NCBI GenBank assembly: GCA_963663635.2
Contig: CAXXMY010000009.1
Location: forward strand, 62,001-126,000
Direction: 5' to 3'
Source of the DNA: Poriferisodalis sp963663635
Lineage (GTDB): Bacteria; Actinomycetota; Acidimicrobiia; Acidimicrobiales; Poriferisodalaceae
Length of the DNA stretch: 64,000 nt
The notes beneath the pieces are model-generated. The model was not told where the DNA came from and made no database searches. It saw only the letters and a list, made by a program, of their open reading frames with translations. The translations under genes were made by a program, and so were the position numbers. Positions within the stretch are counted from its first letter, which is position 1; each line of letters starts with the position of its first letter. Shown here piece by piece: positions 52,599-60,550 of this stretch.

Positions 52599-53093
52599 AT
52601 GGCTGGGCTCGAAGACCTGTATCGGGAGATCATCCTCGACCACTACCGGAACCCGCGCAACCGCGGCGAGCTCGAATGCCCGCCGGCGCACCGCAGCGAG
52701 GGATTCAACCCCTTGTGCGGCGACGAAGTCGTGCTGACCTTCGAGATGGACGGCGACACGGTGACCGACCTGCGGGTCGGTGGGCAGGGCTGCTCGATCA
52801 GCCAGGCATCGGCTTCGATGATGTCCTCCGCAGTTATCGGTAAGTCCGCCATTGAGATCCGTGGTCTCACCCGCGCCTTCAAGGCCATGATGTCCATCTA
52901 TGAGGAGTCGATCGGCGGCGATGGATCCGAAGCAACGGATGAGGACGCCGCGACCTCGAACGGCGGCGTACTTCGGCTCGGCGATCTGGAAGCGCTGCGC
53001 GGCGTCGTGAAGTTCCCGGTGCGCATCAAGTGCGCGACCCTGGGCTGGAATACGCTCGCAAGCGGTCTCGACGAGACTGCCGGGGCGGGTTGA
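52599..53093 (+). CDS. sufU: SufU zinc-dependent sulfurtransferase
   Basis: 164 aa. YREIILDHYRNPRNRGEL opens the protein; zinc/sulfur ligands are Cys in NPLCGDEV, Cys in GQGCSISQASASMM and the Cys in RIKCATLGW. The Gly-rich insertion around residues 95-120 distinguishes SufU from IscU scaffolds. It accepts persulfide from SufS and passes it to SufB. Twenty nucleotides after sufS; the operon seems to end here. Confidence 0.93.
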   Translation: MAGLEDLYREIILDHYRNPRNRGELECPPAHRSEGFNPLCGDEVVLTFEMDGDTVTDLRVGGQGCSISQASASMMSSAVIGKSAIEIRGLTRAFKAMMSIYEESIGGDGSEATDEDAATSNGGVLRLGDLEALRGVVKFPVRIKCATLGWNTLASGLDETAGAG

Positions 53094-53140
53094 CCCTTCT
53101 TGCGGATCGGCCCGCCAGCACACAGCGATAGGGCGGGACC

Positions 53141-54322
53141 ATGACTGAACAGGCCGATCGCCGCGCCGAACTCGTAGATCGAGCACGGCAGATCGCTCCG
53201 AAGCTGGCCGCGCGAGCGGCGGCCGATCCCTGGGCCCGCCAGGTCGCCACCGACGCCATCGACGAGCTCAGGGCCGCCGAGTTGCTCACCATCGGTCAGC
53301 CAAACGCCAACGGCGGCCAGGAGCTCGACTGGATCACCTATCTCGAAGTGCATGCAGCGCTAGCAGAGGGCTGCCCGTCCACTGCCTGGCTGGCGTGCGT
53401 GGGCAATGCGCACGCCTGGCTGGCGGGACACTGGCCGGATACTTGCCAGGAGGAGATCTACGCCGACGGTCCCGATACCTACGTTGCCGGAGTGCTGATC
53501 GACCGCGGCGACACAGTCCCCGTCGACGGCGGCTGGACGCTCAGTGGCTTCTGGCCGTTCGGGTCAGGCATCGACCACGCCGGATGGATCGTTCTGGGCG
53601 GCCACATTCCCTCTGGTGACGGTGGGGAGCTCATTTCCGGCATGTTCATCCTGCCGGCCGCCGAGATCTCATTCCTCGACGACTGGCATGCCAGCGGTCT
53701 GCGGGCCACGGGGAGCAGCAGCATTGTGGCCAAGGACGTGCTCGTGCCCGAGCATCGTTTCGTCCCCGGCGCGGTGCTTGCTTCGGGCGAGACACCTGGC
53801 ATGGCCCGCAACCAGGGATGGATCCAGCGCAGTGCGCTCATGCCGACCTTGGCGTACGCCCTCACGCCCGTCGCGATCGGCGCGGCCCGGGCCTCGCTTG
53901 CGGCGTTCACCGAGGAAGTCGACGGCAAGGTCATCAGCCACGTCGACGTGCTGCAAACCGATTGGCCGCTGACGCATCGACAGTTCGCCGAATCCCATGC
54001 GCTGATCGACCAAGGCGAGCTGCTGCTACGGCGAACCGCAGAGCTGATCATGGAGACCGCAAGCAACGGGGAGTTCATGGAGCTCCCGCTGCGCGCACGC
54101 GTGCGGCTCGATTGTGCGTATGCCGTGCGGCGCTGCCTTGAAGCCGTTGAAACGCTCTACCTGGCGACCGGGGGCCGCGGCGTGCGCGACACCAACCGGA
54201 TCGGCCGCTTCCAGGCCGATCTGCAGGCCATCAACATGCACGCCATCACTGCGCTCGACCCAGCGCTGGAGGCTTACGGACGGATCCTCATGGGCCATCC
54301 TCCCCGCACCCCCCGCCTTTAG
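53141..54322 (+). CDS. Acyl-CoA dehydrogenase-fold flavoprotein (HsaA/DszC-like monooxygenase or dehydrogenase)
   Basis: 393 aa. Helical N-terminus (ARQIAPKLAARAAADPWARQ), middle beta domain with VDGGWTLSGFWPFGSGIDHAGW and LDDWHASGLRATGSSSIVAKDV, and a C-terminal helical bundle ending GRILMGHPPRTPRL. The beta-domain sequence SGxWxFxSGxxHAxW and absence of a catalytic Glu base fit the flavin-dependent two-component monooxygenase branch rather than true dehydrogenases. The reductase partner and substrate are not in the window. Confidence 0.82.
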   Translation: MTEQADRRAELVDRARQIAPKLAARAAADPWARQVATDAIDELRAAELLTIGQPNANGGQELDWITYLEVHAALAEGCPSTAWLACVGNAHAWLAGHWPDTCQEEIYADGPDTYVAGVLIDRGDTVPVDGGWTLSGFWPFGSGIDHAGWIVLGGHIPSGDGGELISGMFILPAAEISFLDDWHASGLRATGSSSIVAKDVLVPEHRFVPGAVLASGETPGMARNQGWIQRSALMPTLAYALTPVAIGAARASLAAFTEEVDGKVISHVDVLQTDWPLTHRQFAESHALIDQGELLLRRTAELIMETASNGEFMELPLRARVRLDCAYAVRRCLEAVETLYLATGGRGVRDTNRIGRFQADLQAINMHAITALDPALEAYGRILMGHPPRTPRL

Positions 54323-54354
54323 CCGACGCTCGCAGCGCTTGGCGAATGTCGCTG

Positions 54355-54600
54355 CTAGCGGCCAAGATCGCGCCACCGCCACGGTGCGTCGGGCACGAGA
54401 AGCTCAGGATCGCCGGTCCACAGCTCGGCATCATTCGCAATTGCAGTAACCGCAGCAAATGGCTTCGCGTAGGACAACGGGAACTCGGCTTTGATCGCTG
54501 CTGAGCGTCCGGACAAGAGCGGCATGCTCGCCAGGAGAAAGCACTGCCGCCTCGTCCACCGACAATCGGGCGAAGTGTTCTCCGCCCCAGCGTGACGAGC
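54355..54600 (-). pseudogene. Remnant of a toxin-antitoxin module: antitoxin tail joined to PIN-toxin tail
   Basis: Reading leftward, one frame (about 54600-54505) gives EAAVLSPGEHAALVRTLSSD, similar to the antitoxin tail LSRDEHAAFVRSLSDD encoded at 58.0 kb. Another frame (about 54510-54355) gives SAAIKAEFPLSYAKPF and NDAELWTGDPELLVPDAPWR, then stop TAG 54355. The latter matches the PIN toxin at 56.8 kb (HDAELWTGDPELLLPDAPWR) closely. Only the C-terminal third of the toxin remains and the antitoxin DNA-binding part is missing. No function is expected. Confidence 0.75.
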
Positions 54601-54641
54601 AGATTCAGGCTGTTATTGTCAACCCGCGCGAGGAGGCGGAA

Positions 54642-56707
54642 GTGCCCATGAGCGGTTTCGCACGTCGGAGTGTTGCGGCGGTGGCGGTTGCCCTCGCCGC
54701 AGTCGCCGTTCCGGTGTTCGCGGCTCCCGCTGCAGCGCAAGACGGCGATGTCACGCCAAAGGCTGGTCATTGTCCGATGTGGGAACGGCGGCATCGCTCG
54801 TCGCCGCCGGCGAGGGCGACGCGGTGCTGTTCTCAGCAACTGAGACCTTGGGCGGACCGACGTCCGCAGTCGTTTCGGACTACTCGCCGTCGCACGTTCT
54901 TCTCATCGGAGGCAACGCCGCACTGACGTCGGACATCGAGAGCGAGATTGCCGCGCTGGCCTCTGGCGCATCAATCGAGCGATTCGCGGGCACTGATCGC
55001 ATCGACACCGCCGCACGGGCTGCACGGCGGTCACTTGGAGATTCGTCCGGCGGGACGCTTGTCATTGCCAACGGATGGTCGCTGTCTGATGTGGGCACGG
55101 CCGCCTCAGTCGTGGCTTCTGGAGGCGCTGACGCAGTCCTGTATTCCGCCAAGACCAGCCTGGGCGAGCCCACGACTGCAGTCATCGCCGACCGTCAGCC
55201 AACCCGCATCCTGCTGGTCGGCGGCACGGCCGCGTTGGCGTCAAGCGTCGAGGCCGAGCTGGCATTGGCAGCGCCCAATGCCGCCATCGATCGTCTCGGC
55301 GGAGCCACCCGCGTCGAGACAGCCGCCCTTTCGGCTGACCGCGCGTTCACCGATGGCGCGTCGTTAGCAGTGATCGCCAACGGGTGGTCGCTGCACGACG
55401 TCGGCGTCGCAGCAGCCTTCGCGGCAGCCCGCGATGACGCCGCCGTCCTGTACTCCCAAACCAACTCGCTCACCGAAGCCACGCAAGACGTCATCGAGAA
55501 GCACGAACCGGCTCGCGTCGTGCTGATAGGGGACACCGATGTCCTGACGACGGCGATCGTCTCGGAGTTGAAGCGCGCAATCCCCTCGGCGACACTTCAG
55601 CGAATCAGCGATACAACGCGACTCGGTGTCGCAGCCCAAGCCGCCCGGCAGGTACTCGGCAACGATCTGATCTCGACCCCGGGAGACGGGGTCGAGGTAA
55701 CGATGGGCCGCGCCAACTGGAGCACGGGCTACTTCCAAGCCGAGCTCTACCGGCAGCTGCTCGCCGAATTGGGTGACAGCGTCTCCAATCCTGCCGTGCA
55801 CGAGACGGGCGACCCGGCCGGTCACGCCGCGATTGCCGACGGCACCATCGACTTCTGGGTGAACACCTGGCTTCCCCAGCACTCGTCGTCGTTCGATCAG
55901 AATCTCGCAGACGGTTCGACCGTGAGCGATCACGTCACGGTGATTGGCGAGCAGATGATCGACGGCGGTCTCGAGGGGTTCTTGATCTCCAAGTCCTTTG
56001 CAGACGAGCACAGCGTCTACACACTGGACCAGCTCGATGCCAATTCCGACGCGATTGATGCGTTCGATGCCTCGGACCCTCTGCCAGGGAATGGCAAGGC
56101 CGACATCTACGGCTGTCCGACCGCCTGGCGATGCGACGACATCATCACATCACAGATCGCGTTCTCGAACTGGAGCAACATTCAGCAAGTGACGCTCGAC
56201 TACGACGCGATGTTCGCCTCGGCTCGAGCTCGGGTGACCGCGGGCCGTCCCACGATCATCTACACGTGGACGCCGTCGCAGTACATCGCAGGGCTCGCAC
56301 CGGGCGTCGACGTCTACTGGATGGGCATGAATCGGATCCTGGACGATTCGAATCCGGCATCGCTGCCCGGCGGAGAGCATTTCGATCAAACCGATGCAGA
56401 CGGGTCGGGCGGTTACGCCCGCATCGACGACGATCAATGCCCATCAGCGAAGACCACATCGAACGGGCTGTGTCCCACCGGTTGGATCGCCGCCGACATC
56501 CGGGTAACTGCCAACAATGAATTCCTTGAGGCCAATCCGGCTGCTCGCGCATTGCTCGAGGCCGTGAAGCTGTCGCCACTGGATGTCTCCGAAGCACTGG
56601 TCGACCAATACGCCGGAACATCACTGCCCAGACTCGCATCGCAGTGGATTGCCGACAATCGCGGGACCGTCGATGCATGGCTGTCCACAGCCCGAAGGGC
56701 TTCGTGA
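54642..56707 (+). pseudogene. CWB2-OpuAC secreted protein with a frame break after the signal peptide
   Basis: GTG 54642 (AGGAGG 5 nt upstream) or ATG 54648 starts a signal peptide: RRSVAAVAVALAAVAVPVFA then APAAAQ. About 12 codons later the frame must change near 54755-54765, because the first CWB2 repeat (GWSLSDVGTAASLVAAGEGD) is in the next frame, which then stays open to 56707. About three CWB2 repeats run to residue ~300. The remainder is an OpuAC-type glycine-betaine-like solute-binding domain: VEVTMGRANWSTGYFQAELY, DGTIDFWVNTWLP and IIYTWTPSQYIAGL. Either a recent frameshift plus loss of half a repeat, or a sequencing error. Confidence 0.72.
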
Positions 56708-56805
56708 CCGCCGAAGAGAACCCGCTCATGCATCCGCGTTGAAGCTGCCGCATCCTCATGGGTCACCGGCCCCACCCCGCCGGGGTACGACTAGAAGGCT
56801 GATCT

Positions 56806-57198
56806 TCATAACGCTTGGCGCAGGTCGCGCCAGCGCCAGGGTGCGTCGGGCAGGAGGAGTTCAGGATCACCGGTCCATAGTTCGGCATCGTGCGCGATCG
56901 CGGTGGCCGCAGCGAAGGCGTCCGCGTAGGACATCGCAAACTCGGACTTCAGCGTTGCCGCTTCAACCACCCGTGCAGCCGAAGGAAGCTCGGCAGTCAC
57001 GTTGGTCAAGAGCCGGGGCAGCGCACTGTCTGCCGTCGCTGCTCCCCACCGGCGTCGAGCCGAGTAATACACCTCGCCGACGTTGATCCACGACATCACA
57101 GCATCGCCGCGGCCTGGCAATTCGGCCATGAGCGTCTCATGCGAGTGCCTTGCCTGCATGAGACGCATGATCGGCCATGCGTCCAGCACAACGGCCAT
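56806..57198 (-). CDS. PIN-domain toxin (VapC-like)
   Basis: 130 aa. MAVVLDAWPIMRLMQ carries the first Asp, SWINVGEVYYS the Glu, and SYADAFAAATAIAHDAELWT the later acidic residues; the last part ends TGDPELLLPDAPWRWRDL. This is the classical VapC ribonuclease arrangement and all acidic residues are present. Its ATG overlaps the antitoxin stop by one base (TAATG), so the two are co-translated. The same C-terminal sequence exists as a remnant at 54.4 kb. Confidence 0.88.
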   Translation of the reverse strand: MAVVLDAWPIMRLMQARHSHETLMAELPGRGDAVMSWINVGEVYYSARRRWGAATADSALPRLLTNVTAELPSAARVVEAATLKSEFAMSYADAFAAATAIAHDAELWTGDPELLLPDAPWRWRDLRQAL

Positions 57199-57476
57199 TA
57201 GTCCGTCAACGCCGCATCGGCGTTGTGACCCCGGTACGAATCGATGCGCGCTTCCTCGCGTTCACGGTCAGCTCTTCGTTCTGCCAACAAGTCCTCGGTC
57301 AAGTCGGGCTCACTCGGCAGGCAGCCGATCAACGAGCGAAGATCGGCGACGCGGCGGACGCTGACAGCGTCGCCGTCGCACCAGAAGCTCACGCGATCAC
57401 CCGGACGGATGCCGAGCCGATCACGGATCTCCTTCGGAATTACCACCTGACCTTTGGGCCCTACCCGGTGAGTCAT
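57198..57476 (-). CDS. AbrB/SpoVT-type antitoxin
   Basis: About 92 aa from ATG 57476; an upstream in-frame codon at 57500 is less likely because the -10 hexamer lies between. THRVGPKGQVVIPKEIRDRL and GIRPGDRVSFWCDGDAVSVR form a complete AbrB swapped-hairpin DNA-binding domain. The C-terminal 45 residues (PSEPDLTEDLLAERRADRER) are acidic/basic and should bind the PIN toxin next to it. It probably represses its own operon. Confidence 0.88.
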   Translation of the reverse strand: MTHRVGPKGQVVIPKEIRDRLGIRPGDRVSFWCDGDAVSVRRVADLRSLIGCLPSEPDLTEDLLAERRADREREEARIDSYRGHNADAALTD

Positions 57477-57483
57477 ACCAACC

Positions 57484-57489
57484 AGTATA
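57484..57489 (-). promoter_or_regulatory. Probable -10 element (TATACT) of the antitoxin-toxin operon
   Basis: On the minus strand TATACT ends 7 nt before ATG 57476, the leaderless geometry also seen elsewhere in the window, and is a near-consensus hexamer. Confidence 0.5.
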
Positions 57490-57555
57490 ACCGTCATCAA
57501 AAACCTCAGCCGCGCTGGCGGAGGTCAATACCCCCGTTCTCCGAGGTGTGGTCGC

Positions 57556-57987
57556 TTATGGGTCGAGGAGGCGGTACTCGGCTTCGATGCCCGCCATTGC
57601 TGCCCGGATTCGAGGCCCGTCGTCGCCGGACCAGACGCACAGCGGCGCGCCGAGGTGCTCGGCAGCAGCGACTGCTTCGGCGCCGAGACTGGTCAGCCGG
57701 TACGAGTCCGCCAACTCAGCCATGCGGAAGGCGAGCGTGCGCATCGGCACGATCTCGACGTCGTCGCCCACCGTCACCAGGCGGCGGCCTAGGGCTTGGC
57801 GAGCGGCCTGCGGCCATGACCCGGTGAGGGCGCCGCCGCTGGACATGACAACGCTGCGGCACAGGCGCACCAAGTAGAGATTCGTCGTCGCAGGCGAATA
57901 GTCGGCGAGCGTCCGCTCGAGGTCCGAACTCATGTCGTCTGCGAGCAGATCGCGCAGAAGATGGTCGTCGAGGACGACCTGGCTCAT
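57556..57987 (-). CDS. PIN-domain-like toxin, divergent
   Basis: 143 aa, overlapping the antitoxin by ATGA. MSQVVLDDHLLRDLLADDMS supplies the first Asp; later TSLGAEAVAAAEHLGAPLCV and WSGDDGPRIRAAM resemble the last helices and acidic residues of PIN nucleases. The overall sequence is far from the other PIN toxin of the window. The toxin assignment leans on the AbrB-type partner and length; weaker than for the first pair. Confidence 0.72.
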   Translation of the reverse strand: MSQVVLDDHLLRDLLADDMSSDLERTLADYSPATTNLYLVRLCRSVVMSSGGALTGSWPQAARQALGRRLVTVGDDVEIVPMRTLAFRMAELADSYRLTSLGAEAVAAAEHLGAPLCVWSGDDGPRIRAAMAGIEAEYRLLDP

Positions 57988-58223
57988 GTTGTGGCGAGGT
58001 CTGGGTCGTCGCTGAGGGACCGGACAAACGCAGCGTGTTCGTCACGGCTGAGCAGGTCACCGAGGAGTTGGCGCCCGCGCCCGAAGGGCACAGTGAGCAC
58101 TCCGAACCCGAGATCAAGGACGTCTACCGGGCCGCCGTCATCCAGATCCCACCGATGGCGCACTGCGGCCGGCAGCGACATCTGCCCCGACGAGGAAACC
58201 AAGTACTCGCGCACGACGCTCAT
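57984..58223 (-). CDS. AbrB-like antitoxin
   Basis: 79 aa from ATG 58223. REYLVSSSGQMSLPAAVRHR and WDLDDGGPVDVLDLG match the AbrB/MazE-type DNA-binding hairpin; the C-terminal half (GRGRQLLGDLLSRDEHAAF) is the toxin-binding tail and ends DDPDLATT. A related tail survives in the decayed module at 54.5 kb. Overlaps the PIN gene by 4 nt. Confidence 0.82.
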   Translation of the reverse strand: MSVVREYLVSSSGQMSLPAAVRHRWDLDDGGPVDVLDLGFGVLTVPFGRGRQLLGDLLSRDEHAAFVRSLSDDPDLATT

Positions 58224-58229
58224 GCTCAG

Positions 58230-58263
58230 AGTTTACTTGGTAGCGCGTTATCGCTTACCAAGT
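58230..58263 (-). promoter_or_regulatory. Promoter/operator of the second antitoxin-toxin operon
   Basis: On the minus strand TAAACT (58235-58230) ends 6 nt before ATG 58223. Just upstream, perfect 8-bp inverted arms lie at 58235-58242 (ACTTGGTA) and 58256-58263 (TACCAAGT) with a 13-bp spacer, overlapping the -10 by one base and covering the -35 region. This is where an autoregulating AbrB-type antitoxin would bind. Confidence 0.55.
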
Positions 58264-58341
58264 CTTTCTTGGATCCTCAGGTTGGCCAGCGCGTGATTAG
58301 TTTGTCCAACACCGATTTCGACCGACCGTCGACCTACGCCA

Positions 58342-58896
58342 TCACCAGCGGTGGCCGGGGGGGACGCCGGTCATCCACTCTGAGATGCGGCGCGAGGTCC
58401 CCGGCGTGGTGCCGGGCGGCAGTTCGCCGGGAGGGAAGAAGGCCACCTCGGCGATCTCGGGCGAGACGGATTCCTCCACCCGCCAATCGGTGACGACGAA
58501 GACGACGATGTGATCGCTGCGGTGACCGTGGCGCGAGGAATACACGCCGAGCACGTTCCGGGGGGTTTCGGCGGCGACGATTCCGGTCTCCTCACGGAGT
58601 TCCCTCGCCGCAGCCCCGGCGAGCGTCTCGCGTGGCTTGACACCGCCGCCGGGCAGGAACCAGCCGTCCCGGTAGGTGTGCCGCACCAGGCAGACCTGGC
58701 CTTTGGGGTCGACAACAAGGCCGCGTACGCCGAGGGTGACTCGGGCCGGCCGCAGGCGCACCCACACTTCGAAGAGCTGGTGCAGCAGGCGGCGCGGCCC
58801 CTGTCGTGGCTCGATCGTGCCCTCTGCAACCGGCGTCGGGGCGACGCGCTCCTGCTCAGATGACGCAGAGCCCCGCTTGCGTCTTCTCAGGCGCAT
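58342..58896 (-). CDS. NUDIX hydrolase
   Basis: 184 aa. The full Nudix box is present: GGGVKPRETLAGAAARELRE followed by ETGI (GX5EX7REUXEEXGU). A basic N-terminus (MRLRRRKRGS) and about 35 residues of extension precede the domain; it ends with FFPPGELPPGTTPGT, common in NUDIX proteins acting on nucleotide sugars or related diphosphates. Substrate unknown. It follows the PCD gene by 10 bp and is probably co-transcribed with it. Confidence 0.9.
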   Translation of the reverse strand: MRLRRRKRGSASSEQERVAPTPVAEGTIEPRQGPRRLLHQLFEVWVRLRPARVTLGVRGLVVDPKGQVCLVRHTYRDGWFLPGGGVKPRETLAGAAARELREETGIVAAETPRNVLGVYSSRHGHRSDHIVVFVVTDWRVEESVSPEIAEVAFFPPGELPPGTTPGTSRRISEWMTGVPPGHRW

Positions 58897-58906
58897 CTTG
58901 CGGCCG

Positions 58907-59203
58907 TCATCGGGTGCGCCCTGCCAAGCCGTCCATGGCCCTCGCCAGCGCTGCGTCGAGTTCGGTCACGCCGCCTCGATCGTGGGTATTCAGCGACACC
59001 TCGACGGAGTTGTAGACGTTGGACCAGTTCGGATGGTGGTCCATCTTCTCCGCGACGAGCGCCGCGGAAGCCATGAACCCGAACGCCTCGACAAAGTTCG
59101 CGAAGCGGAACGTCCGCGCCAGCGCTTCAGCAGAAACATCCCAATCCGCGAGCTCAGCGCCAAGCTGGTCCAACTCGGTTTGCGACAGCAGTTCTCGGGC
59201 CAT
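58907..59203 (-). CDS. Pterin-4a-carbinolamine dehydratase
   Basis: 98 aa, PCD/DCoH fold. FRFANFVEAFGFMASAALVA and EKMDHHPNWSNVYNSVEVSL contain the conserved DHHPxW catalytic His pair, and NTHDRGGVTELDAALA is the usual C-terminus. Recycles the oxidised pterin made by aromatic amino-acid hydroxylases; in bacteria without such hydroxylases related proteins act in molybdenum-cofactor metabolism. Neither partner is adjacent, though moeZ and a molybdoenzyme exist in this window. Confidence 0.92.
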   Translation of the reverse strand: MARELLSQTELDQLGAELADWDVSAEALARTFRFANFVEAFGFMASAALVAEKMDHHPNWSNVYNSVEVSLNTHDRGGVTELDAALARAMDGLAGRTR

Positions 59204-59315
59204 GGGCCATCCTCCCCCATCCGATGACCTGCCTCGAGCGACCGGACACCGTCGTGGCTCACATCTGACCCGCGCCGCATGGTGCCCGTCAAGGCAGTAT
59301 TTCGGATACTTCCGT

Positions 59316-60218
59316 TCAGGCCAGGTCTGCCAGTGGGTCGGCGAACGGATCCGCTGCCCCAGCGGTGAGCGATGAAGTCGGGCCGCTGATGCCGCCGATC
59401 AACACCGAGACTCCGGACTCTGGTGCTTCTGGCAGGTAGTGGGCATATCCGTCGGCTTCGAGGGCATCGGCCAGCTCGGGCCCACCAGAGTCCACAATGC
59501 GGCCGTCCACGATGACGTGCACCTCGTCGGGACGCAGATACTCGAGCAGCCGAGTGAAGTGCGTGATCGCGAGCACGCCGAGCCCGGTCTCGGTGAGTTT
59601 CTCGATCCGGCGTGCGCACGCTCGTAACGCGTCGATGTCCAATCCGCTGTCGAGTTCGTCGAGGATCGCGATGTGCGGTGCGAGAACCGCCAGCTGAACC
59701 GTCTCGTTGCGCTTCTTCTCGCCGCCCGACATGTCCACGTTCAGCGGCCGCGCGACCAGCTCGGCCTTGAGCCCCACCGCGGCGGCTTCGGCCTCGAGCA
59801 TGGCGCGGGCGCGCGGGACATCAGGATCGGTGGCCGGTCCGTTGCCGGTGAGCGCGGCACGGTGCGCAAACGCCTCGCCAAGAGCGCGTGCCGCCGACAC
59901 GCCTGGGACTTCAGTCGGGTGCTGCATTGCGAGATACAGGCCAGCTTGGGCCCGTTCCCATGGCGCGAGCGCGAGCAGGTCTTGGCCGTCAAGGGTCACC
60001 GAGCCCGCTGTGACCTCATAGCCCGGGCGTCCCATCACCACGTGCGCAAGCGTGCTCTTGCCCGAGCCATTGGGCCCCATGACTGCATGGACGCGACCCG
60101 ACGACACTTCGAGGTCGATGCCGCGCAGGATCTCCTGACCGCCCGCGGAGGCATACAGCCCTTCGATGCGCAGCGTGTGGATCCCGGCGTTGCTGACGCT
60201 GGCGCGCGACGAGCTCAC
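59316..60218 (-). CDS. sufC2: SUF Fe-S assembly ATPase SufC (copy 2)
   Basis: 300 aa from GTG 60218, overlapping the Rieske gene stop (GTGA). Walker A MGPNGSGKSTLAHVVMG, YLAMQHPTEVPGVSAARALG, signature MSGGEKKRNETVQLAVL, Walker B IAILDELDSGLDIDALRACA, switch AITHFTRLL. It keeps the SufC marks but the Walker B Glu is followed by Leu instead of Thr, and it carries a C-terminal extension of about 30 residues (SGPTSSLTAGAADPFADP). Lies in the sufD operon. The two SufC proteins are only moderately similar. Confidence 0.9.
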   Translation of the reverse strand: MSSSRASVSNAGIHTLRIEGLYASAGGQEILRGIDLEVSSGRVHAVMGPNGSGKSTLAHVVMGRPGYEVTAGSVTLDGQDLLALAPWERAQAGLYLAMQHPTEVPGVSAARALGEAFAHRAALTGNGPATDPDVPRARAMLEAEAAAVGLKAELVARPLNVDMSGGEKKRNETVQLAVLAPHIAILDELDSGLDIDALRACARRIEKLTETGLGVLAITHFTRLLEYLRPDEVHVIVDGRIVDSGGPELADALEADGYAHYLPEAPESGVSVLIGGISGPTSSLTAGAADPFADPLADLA

Positions 60219-60550
60219 GGCAGCACCACCGCGACATCGTCGCCGTCTATGCGCACTTCGTACACGGGCACTGGCTGGGTTGCGGGAAACACGTTCGGGC
60301 GGCCGGTGACGAGGCTGAACTGCGACGAGTGCTGCGGGCACTCCACCGTGCAGTCCTCGGGCCAGACCCAGCCTTCCGACAGCGAGTAGTTCTGATGGCT
60401 GCACCGGTCGCCGATGGCATAGAACTCGTCGCCGATGCGAGCGAGACAGATGCGGTGCCCGTCAACGTCGAAGCGGCGCGCCTCGCCGTCGGGCAACTCG
60501 TCGCGGCGGCACAGCACTGCGACGCGCTCGGATACGTCTTGCGCGCTCAT
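60215..60550 (-). CDS. Rieske [2Fe-2S] ferredoxin-like protein
   Basis: 111 aa. Cluster ligands CSH in GDRCSHQNYSLSEG and CPQH in VECPQHSSQFSLVTG, the CxH...CxxH pattern; ends with YEVRIDGDDVAVVLP. Soluble, without a signal or membrane anchor. Similar small Rieske proteins often sit inside actinobacterial suf operons. Overlaps sufD upstream by ATGA and sufC2 downstream by GTGA. Likely electron carrier in cluster assembly or repair. Confidence 0.92.
   Translation of the reverse strand: MSAQDVSERVAVLCRRDELPDGEARRFDVDGHRICLARIGDEFYAIGDRCSHQNYSLSEGWVWPEDCTVECPQHSSQFSLVTGRPNVFPATQPVPVYEVRIDGDDVAVVLP

Noticed and set aside
57556..58223. Idea that the accessory patch is a defence island
   Set aside because: Only toxin-antitoxin pairs and a wall protein are present; no restriction, Abi, CBASS or similar effector genes are recognisable.
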